In this document: positions 58,397 to 64,000 of the stretch, one piece after another
Layout of the letters: each line of letters starts with the position of its first letter
Numbering within the stretch: the stretch's first letter is position 1
Source of the DNA: Calvatia gigantea
Lineage: Eukaryota > Basidiomycota > Agaricomycetes > Agaricales > Lycoperdaceae
Length of the DNA stretch: 64,000 nt
Direction of reading: 5' to 3'
Assembly (NCBI GenBank): GCA_025093985.1
Contig: JACAAK010000004.1
Span: forward strand, 2,294,001 to 2,358,000
Program-made: the position numbers and the translations under genes
The notes under the pieces: generated by a model
What the model saw: the letters and a program-made list of their open reading frames with translations, nothing else
Told to the model about the DNA's origin: nothing
Database searches by the model: none

Positions 58397-60943
58397 ATGT
58401 CCACAACCTGGGGCCTAACCTTAGCAGCGGGTTTGGATCGTGCTCTGCAGGCACCCATTAGCCCATACGTTGGCTCTGCAATTATAGCCTGTCTGTTGAC
58501 AGTCCCGCTACTTCTGATCGAATGGAAACGTCCAATTCGTACATGGTTGTTTTTGCAACCATCTAATGTGAAAGCTCTCCCAACGGCCAAGCAACAAGAG
58601 TCAGACGTAGGCGAGCGCAAGAAGGAGCGACAGCATGGAGGTATTTTTGCCAAATTACCGACCTGAACGATCATTCATTCAACTCATGCTGCACTTGTTT
58701 CACAATTCAGAATGGACACCTGTCGACTTCCGTTATCCAGGGTTCGAATCCTGGCCACAAGAGTTGGTTGAAACCAAACCAATTATGTATAGGCCCTTTC
58801 GCTGGGGATCGTATCAGTGAGTAACGATCGTGTTTCTGATGTTTTCCTGACGGTGAACCTGTGCTGAATAGTGTAACAATGGGAACTCGTAGCATGCCTT
58901 GGGGCGAGTGGATAGAAGTACGTGATTTTATTATCTTTTAGGTCTGTTGTGGTATGGCTAACAGGGATACGGCAGCTTGATAATCAGTATCAGCGCTATC
59001 AGAGGATTCGAGCTAGCAGGATCCAAACCCAAGGCACCGGTGTACTTCAGGTCCTTACTGATAATGCGAACCCTGCGGTCAAGGGCGGCGGTTTGGCAGG
59101 TATGAGAATACAAATTTTGACCAGGAAAAGTGTCAACTCATATGGACACCTAAATTTCCAGCAATTGAACTCGTTCATGAGTTAGCCGAATATCTTCATC
59201 GCCGATATCCGACAACCTTCCATATATCACGGCATCCCAATTTGAATCATGGTTACAAGTGGGGATGGGAGGGTTTGCCTCCAATCAGGTCTATCACCGT
59301 CGTCCCTTTGCAAGAGACACACGATTTGCCACTATCTCCTAATGATGGAGACCAGGCAGCTGAACGAGCAATGACAATTGCCACACTTTTGTCAGTCGTT
59401 TTCCCTTACCAAATGATAGCTACTGATTACAGCGCCACTCTACATAGAGTTCAGGACGACTTAGCAATCATGATTGAAGGTAAGTCTTATGACCCATTGG
59501 AAAGCGCTGTTCATTGAAACGAAACGCAGGGACCGATGGGAGGTACTACTTTCAGGCAGGTGCTATTTGTGTTCCAGGTCAGATTTTCTATGGGATCTTT
59601 GGCTCCACAATCTAGGCTGATCCAGTGCATACCCAGGTTTTTGGAGAATGCGGGATAAGATCGGTATGCCGCTGGATGAAATTCACATCTCAGGAGGCGT
59701 CCCACAATGTACGTGAGATTTCTTTTTGTTTCGTGGTGACAATGTTTCTATTGTGGGCGGAATCATCCCCTGCATGCTGGACTGCCACGCTGGCTCCCGT
59801 CCCTGCATATGCCCGTCCAGGCTGCTTTTCTCATGTCGAAAAGATTGCGGACAGACGCCTCATCTGCCCCATCACATCGGCTGACGGGCACGCTCACCTG
59901 TGGTGAATATACCTTGGTTCTTAAACAGATGATCCTGTGTCTTCTGAGCACGGACCATCACTATCATCAAGGGAAAGAAGAAGCAGGATGTCGTCACCGG
60001 GTAGAAGTGACATGCTGTTTTGGACATGGGTTCTGCGGCTATTTCCTCTCGGTGTATTCAGGGTGTGGACAAATATTCCAGTCAGGCGCGCGGTTATATT
60101 TGACCAGATTACGCTATATCGGTGTCGGTCTTGGCACGAGATGGCATCGCTAGACAGATGGCGCCGCATCTGGAGGGGCATCAGACAAGGAAAAAAAGGG
60201 CCAGAGAGTAGGCTGAACTCTCGACCTTACCGGACGGGATATATTTCCGTCATTTGGAAAGCCTCGTCAGCGGTGTGAGGAGCCCGCGATCTGATGTGGA
60301 TGTTTGAGTTGATTGATCAGAATTCGTTTCCGGCGTTTGATGGCAATTTTGATGAAGTGTATCAAGTAAATGAGATTTGACTGACGAGCATTGCATTTTC
60401 ATAGATCGGGAAAAACTTCACATTAGTCTGGAGCGATTCTTTCGACGGATGCCGGTGGAGAAAGCTGTGATACGCAACAACTACTTTATTCAAACAGTGC
60501 GCCCCTCGCATGAGAGGGCGGAGGATGACGAAGATCCCGAAGAATTAGCATGGTCGGAGAGCACAAATGGGCCGGAAGATTCGTTCGAACATGGGGACCG
60601 GTTTGCACCTCCCAAGAACAAGGGGGCACCGACTCCGGAAACGTTGCGTCTGCGGACGGAGCGGCAGACGCTACGGAGGCTGCCCATAAGTGGTGCGATC
60701 ATTTTCACGATCCGAACATATGTAATACCACTAGAGGAACTGGGAAGAGAAAAGGGAGTACCCGGCCGCTTGGCGAGCTCAATGCGTAACTGGCCAATCG
60801 AAGTGGGTGATTATAAAGGTAAAGATCGAGGGGAATGGTACCGAACAGCGCTGGCTTATCTAGACAAATGCCACCGACAGCAAGTGGATCGAGGTGAAAT
60901 TGAAGAGGGGGGTAAAGTCGGAGAGGGCGGCTATCCATATTAA
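58397..60943 (+). CDS. DUF3445 protein (heme-dependent oxidative N-demethylase-like)
   Basis: A member of the DUF3445 family, related to heme-dependent oxidative N-demethylases; substrate unknown in fungi. The start MSTTWGLTLAAGLDRALQA is at 58397. A hydrophobic segment GSAIIACLLTVPLLLIEW suggests an N-terminal membrane anchor. The core reads PFRWGSYHVTMGTRSMPWGE, WIELDNQYQRYQRIRASR, IELVHELAEYLHRRYPTTFH, HGYKWGWEGLPPIRSITVVP, LQETHDLPLSPNDGDQAAER, MIEGTDGRYYFQAGAICVPG, FWRMRDKIGMPLDEIHISGG. After a 696-nt intron (59709-60404) it continues REKLHISLERFFRRMPVEKA, VIRNNYFIQTV, SESTNGPEDSFEHG and TLRLRTERQTLRRLPISGAI, ending at 60943. Other introns are short. Function assignment rests on the family name only. 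Confidence 0.88.
59722..60370. other. Possible insertion inside the DUF3445 intron
   Basis: The 696-nt intron carries the 8-bp direct repeat TGAGATTT at 59714-59721 and 60371-60378. Removing one copy plus the 649 bp between leaves a 39-nt intron with a GTACGTGAG donor, a CTGAC branch-like site and a CATAG acceptor. No terminal inverted repeats or recognised transposase fragment were seen. Confidence 0.4.
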
Positions 60944-61926
60944 TAACATTGAAGAGGGGAAGAGGAGTGAGTCGGCCGGGCCATGGAGAGTGTATGTAGA
61001 TGTGGAGCAGGAATTATGTACAAAACCTAAAGTAGGAGTGAACGTATCAAGGGAAAGAAGGCTTCTCGAATGATGTGTGTTATCTGTAGACCAACACGAG
61101 GCAGGAAAGAGAGATCAAAGTCGATCAAAGAGGCAGAGAGATTATATGTTTTGCGTATAAGGGGTGATAGATCAGAGAAGGTAAGGAAGATTTTCAAAAG
61201 TGGGTCTGAAAAGCAAAGCATCAGCGTAGGTGATGGACAGTTTTTGGGAGGGATATAAGTATAAAGATTTGGTGGCGAAAGGATGAAAAACGGCTGAGAT
61301 CGAAGATGTGGCCTAGAATGGCAGCCGGTGGACAAAGAGGGAAAGGTGTGTGAACGGGCGATGGAGCAAATTCGGGGCGCCTGATCTAAAGCCGGTATTG
61401 CACCATGATGCGCCGACGCACCGAGTACAGGACCAGCAACCTTGGTGGGGGGGGGTTTCGGGGGGGAGGGGAGAGAATTTTTGAGCTAAGAAAAAGATAG
61501 GTGGGAAGAGGGGAGGCGCCTTGAGGGCCCTACAGTAGAGGGTGATCATGAGGAAAAACGAGAAAGATAGTCAGGCACGGGATGTGTGTGTGGTTAGCAT
61601 CAAACAGCACCAAACAGCTGACGAAGGAATATAACCTAGCTACGTCAGCGTCGTCATTCTGTTTAGCACCTCCCCAACATCGTCACTGTTGCAAAGATTT
61701 TGCTCAAACACTGACGATCTCAGGCGCGAATCCAAACTCCTGATCCAACCACGCGCTAGGAGTCTATACGGGGCCACTTACTGGTCATCACTCCTGCCAG
61801 GAACCTTTCCTGACCGTCATCTTTCTCTCCAGCCTCTGACTCTACCTCGCTTGTCTGTCACAAACTAGTCACACCCCGCGTTACTTCCCCTCCTCTCCTC
61901 CCCCACTCGTCATTGTCGTCATCGTC
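60944..61926. other. Intergenic region and bZIP promoter
   Basis: Nearly 1 kb without a supported gene. It has G tracts at 61443-61450 and 61454-61460. TACGTCA, a CRE/ATF-like half site, lies at 61641-61647. C/T-rich sequence immediately precedes the bZIP start codon. Confidence 0.5.
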
Positions 61927-63602
61927 ATGTCCCCTAAAAGCCCTTCAAAGTCTCCCCCGCCAGACCAGGCTCCAAACCAGTCCGCCTCTCATCGTCCCCG
62001 TCCCGCTCCTCGCCCTACCCGCACTGATTTCAATCTCGAGCCAAATCCTTTTGAGCAGTCCTTCCGCGTCCGCGAACCCTCAAATGTCCGCAACTCCTCT
62101 CCTAACCGTGACTCTAATGGGCCTTCTTCCGCCTCTAACGATTCAAATCAGAGTCAGCCAAACACAAGCACCGCCGGTAATCCCGAACAGGATCGGCCAA
62201 ATTCCCGGCATTCACGTTCCTCAGATGACCCTCAACACCCCAGCCAATCCCCTCGCCCAGTTCTTCCTCCCATAGAATCTATCTCATCTCCGGCGGACCA
62301 GTCTTATCCATGGGGTTACAACCCAAATTCTGTCAACTCGCTTCGTTCGGGGCCCCTCTCCCCCGCCATGCTCACGGCTCCTCAGCAACAGACTGATCAA
62401 CCTCAACACCTTCCCTTTGACCCTGCTAGCTTCCGCACCGGTCTCACCCCACGTACTGGCCTTACGCCTCGCACTGGCCTCACACCTGGCACCGGTCTCA
62501 CCCCTCTTGTCGGTCCTGTTGCCTTCCCTGCCTCTCCCAATACCGCCGCCTTTATGGCGCTCATGGGTAACAATTCGGGCACTGCTAATCCTGGACCGAC
62601 CATCACTCCAAATACACTTAATGCCATCACCGGCGTCCTTAACTCGGCACAGTCGGGAGCGCCAAATTCATATCCCCCACCCCATCACCAGCAGGATCCC
62701 AACAATCCCAACTACCTCGCTTCTGCTTCCAACGCTGCCAGTACTGCGGCCAATGGTCTTTTCCTCCTGTCTCAGGCACACCAAGAGCTCACGAAGCGGG
62801 AAGAAGCTCAGGCACGCGCCGGAAATGCCAATACTACTAATGGTGTAAACGGCACCGCAACACAGCAAAATGGGAAACGGGGTACAACGGCGATGAAACG
62901 CAAATCTTACGACAATGCAGCGTCACCCCCCGCCTCTGCGCCTACCCCACAATCAGCGTCGGCCAAAGGTAACAAGCGCACCCGCTCGAATACCACTGGT
63001 AGTCGCCGTAAAGGCGTCGAGCGGGGAGTTTCAGAAGGTATGGATGACGAAGAAGATATGGATGACGGCGAAGATGCAGAGGGTGAGGAATTTGAAAATC
63101 CTTCCCCCACTGCCACTCGTAAGGCTCCCAAAAAACCGGAAACGGAAGAAGAAAAACGTCGCAATTTCCTTGAGCGCAATCGACAAGGTATCTGGTCCAC
63201 CTTTACATTCCGTGGCTGTAATTTTTAATCAGTTTTTTTTTTTTTTTTTTTCTTCAACCAGCTGCTCTCAAATGCCGACAACGCAAGAAAGCCTGGCTTG
63301 CACAACTGCAAGCCAAAGTTGAATATCTTAGCAATGAAAATGAACGTCTCACGTCAGCTCTCGTCTCCTCTCGCGAGGAGATTTCCCGCCTTTCAGCACT
63401 CGTTGGCGGTGCTGGTGTCGTCGGAGCTGTTCCCATGGGTGTTGGCGTCAACGGTGTCGGCGTCAGTGGTGTTACTGTTGGAGCACCTGGAGTTCAACCT
63501 GTGAGCATGAATGTCAGTCTTTCCAACAAGTCTGGTGCTCCTCCTGTTGCCAGCGTAGGCCCTGTCGGTAGCGGTCGATCAGGCAGTGGCTACGGATATT
63601 GA
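61927..63602 (+). CDS. ATF/CREB-type bZIP transcription factor (Atf1/AtfA-like)
   Basis: A stress-type regulator of 533 residues in two exons (61927-63187 and 63262-63602). The N-terminal half is Pro/Ser/Asn-rich, with FNLEPNPFEQSF and the SLRSGPLSPAML motif characteristic of fungal Atf1/Aft1 osmotic-stress domains. A run of RTGLTP hexapeptides lies at about residues 170-193, followed by PLVGPVAFPASPNTAAFMAL. A bipartite basic and an acidic (DDEEDMDDGED) stretch come before the basic region NRQAALKCRQRKKAW at about 415-432, where the N-x7-R spacing of bZIP factors is intact. Leucines in LAQLQAKVEYLSNENERL form the zipper. The tail is Gly/Val-rich. The intron lies exactly in the basic region and carries a long T tract. 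Stress-kinase control is expected from family knowledge only. Confidence 0.93.
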
Positions 63603-64000
63603 GCTGGCGACACATGAAAGTTTTCATCCCTGTGATTTAACATACCTTACCCCACATTAGTCGACATCAACATTCCTTGCCTTCGCCCATGCTTCGCTTT
63701 CGCCAATCGCACGCCGTTAGAAACGAATCTCATGTACTACAAAACTTCTTTCATCTATGTCTTGTATTCGTCACTCCCTCAGAAACCTGCCGTGCGGGAA
63801 CCTCGGTGGAGCGCTCTTGTGCCATACCATGATCGCTCACGAAATCATTGCACATTCCCCTGCTCTCGTACATCTACGCTAAACCCCATATTCAGCCTCG
63901 CATCGGCATGCTTTATGAATGTTTGTGCTCACTGAGGTACACCTGTACTGCCTCTTTCCTCTCAAGCTGTTTCTCTTCTTTTGTTTGTCTCTCTTTGGGC
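63603..64000. other. 3' region of the bZIP gene to the window edge
   Basis: About 400 bp after the bZIP stop codon; likely untranslated region. No coding exon is convincing before the window ends. Confidence 0.5.

Noticed and set aside
58734..58755. A TTCGAATCC stretch resembling a tRNA T-loop
   Set aside because: It lies in a coding exon of the DUF3445 gene (RYPGFESWPQ). The stem does not pair properly and no acceptor or anticodon arm is present.
1..64000. A biosynthetic gene cluster, CRISPR array, phage or mating-type locus
   Set aside because: No polyketide, peptide or terpene synthase, repeat-spacer structure, viral gene, homeodomain pair or pheromone receptor is visible; the neighbours are unrelated housekeeping genes.

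Overview
The window looks like nuclear DNA of a mushroom-forming basidiomycete (Agaricomycetes). Genes lie on both strands with no operons. Nearly every gene is broken by many GT-AG introns of about 43-75 nt, intergenic spaces are short, and the proteins are standard fungal housekeeping and signalling families plus basidiomycete-type hypothetical proteins. I found no rRNA, tRNA, CRISPR array or complete transposon. Reading frames below were rebuilt by eye from splice signals and remembered family patterns; no search was run.

Layout. 0-6 kb: the start of a bystin/ENP1 gene cut by the window edge, UDP-glucuronate decarboxylase (UXS1), an alpha/beta-hydrolase-like protein and a small hypothetical protein. 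7-11 kb: a DEP-DEP-RGS regulator of G-protein signalling and a membrane-anchored cytochrome b5-like (MAPR) protein. 11-14 kb: one poorly resolved hypothetical gene and one apparently degenerate gene. 14.6-22.3 kb: nucleoporin NUP160 and a Zn2Cys6 transcription factor, followed by 2.6 kb of gene-poor DNA. 25-31.5 kb: STI1 co-chaperone, AP-3 mu subunit, an aldo/keto reductase and an NDUFA4-like respiratory subunit. 32-38 kb: a very large coiled-coil protein, an isochorismatase-family hydrolase and a small helical protein. 39-49 kb: an MscS/EF-hand channel, tRNA adenosine deaminase TAD1, glycerophosphocholine acyltransferase GPC1, a DUF1748 protein, the oligosaccharyltransferase subunit DAD1/OST2 and an SOD-like mitoribosomal protein. 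49-64 kb: hexokinase, a secreted GH35 beta-galactosidase, ATP synthase subunit d, a DUF3445 protein and an ATF/CREB-type bZIP factor.

The genes do not form one pathway. They group loosely into mitochondrial function (NDUFA4-like, ATP synthase d, mitoribosomal protein), secretion and membranes (DAD1, AP-3 mu, GPC1, MscS channel, UXS1), stress and signalling (RGS, STI1, bZIP) and sugar metabolism (hexokinase, GH35, UXS1). Several divergent pairs share promoters of 200-350 bp.

The most notable observation is technical or evolutionary. At least eight conserved genes positions, in NUP160, the MscS channel, TAD1, GPC1 and AP-3 mu, read as one extra base inside an exon with no usable intron. All shift the same way. 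This suggests residual insertion errors in the assembly, or real lesions. A second oddity is a 696-nt intron in the DUF3445 gene, flanked internally by an 8-bp direct repeat, which looks like an insertion into a normal short intron.
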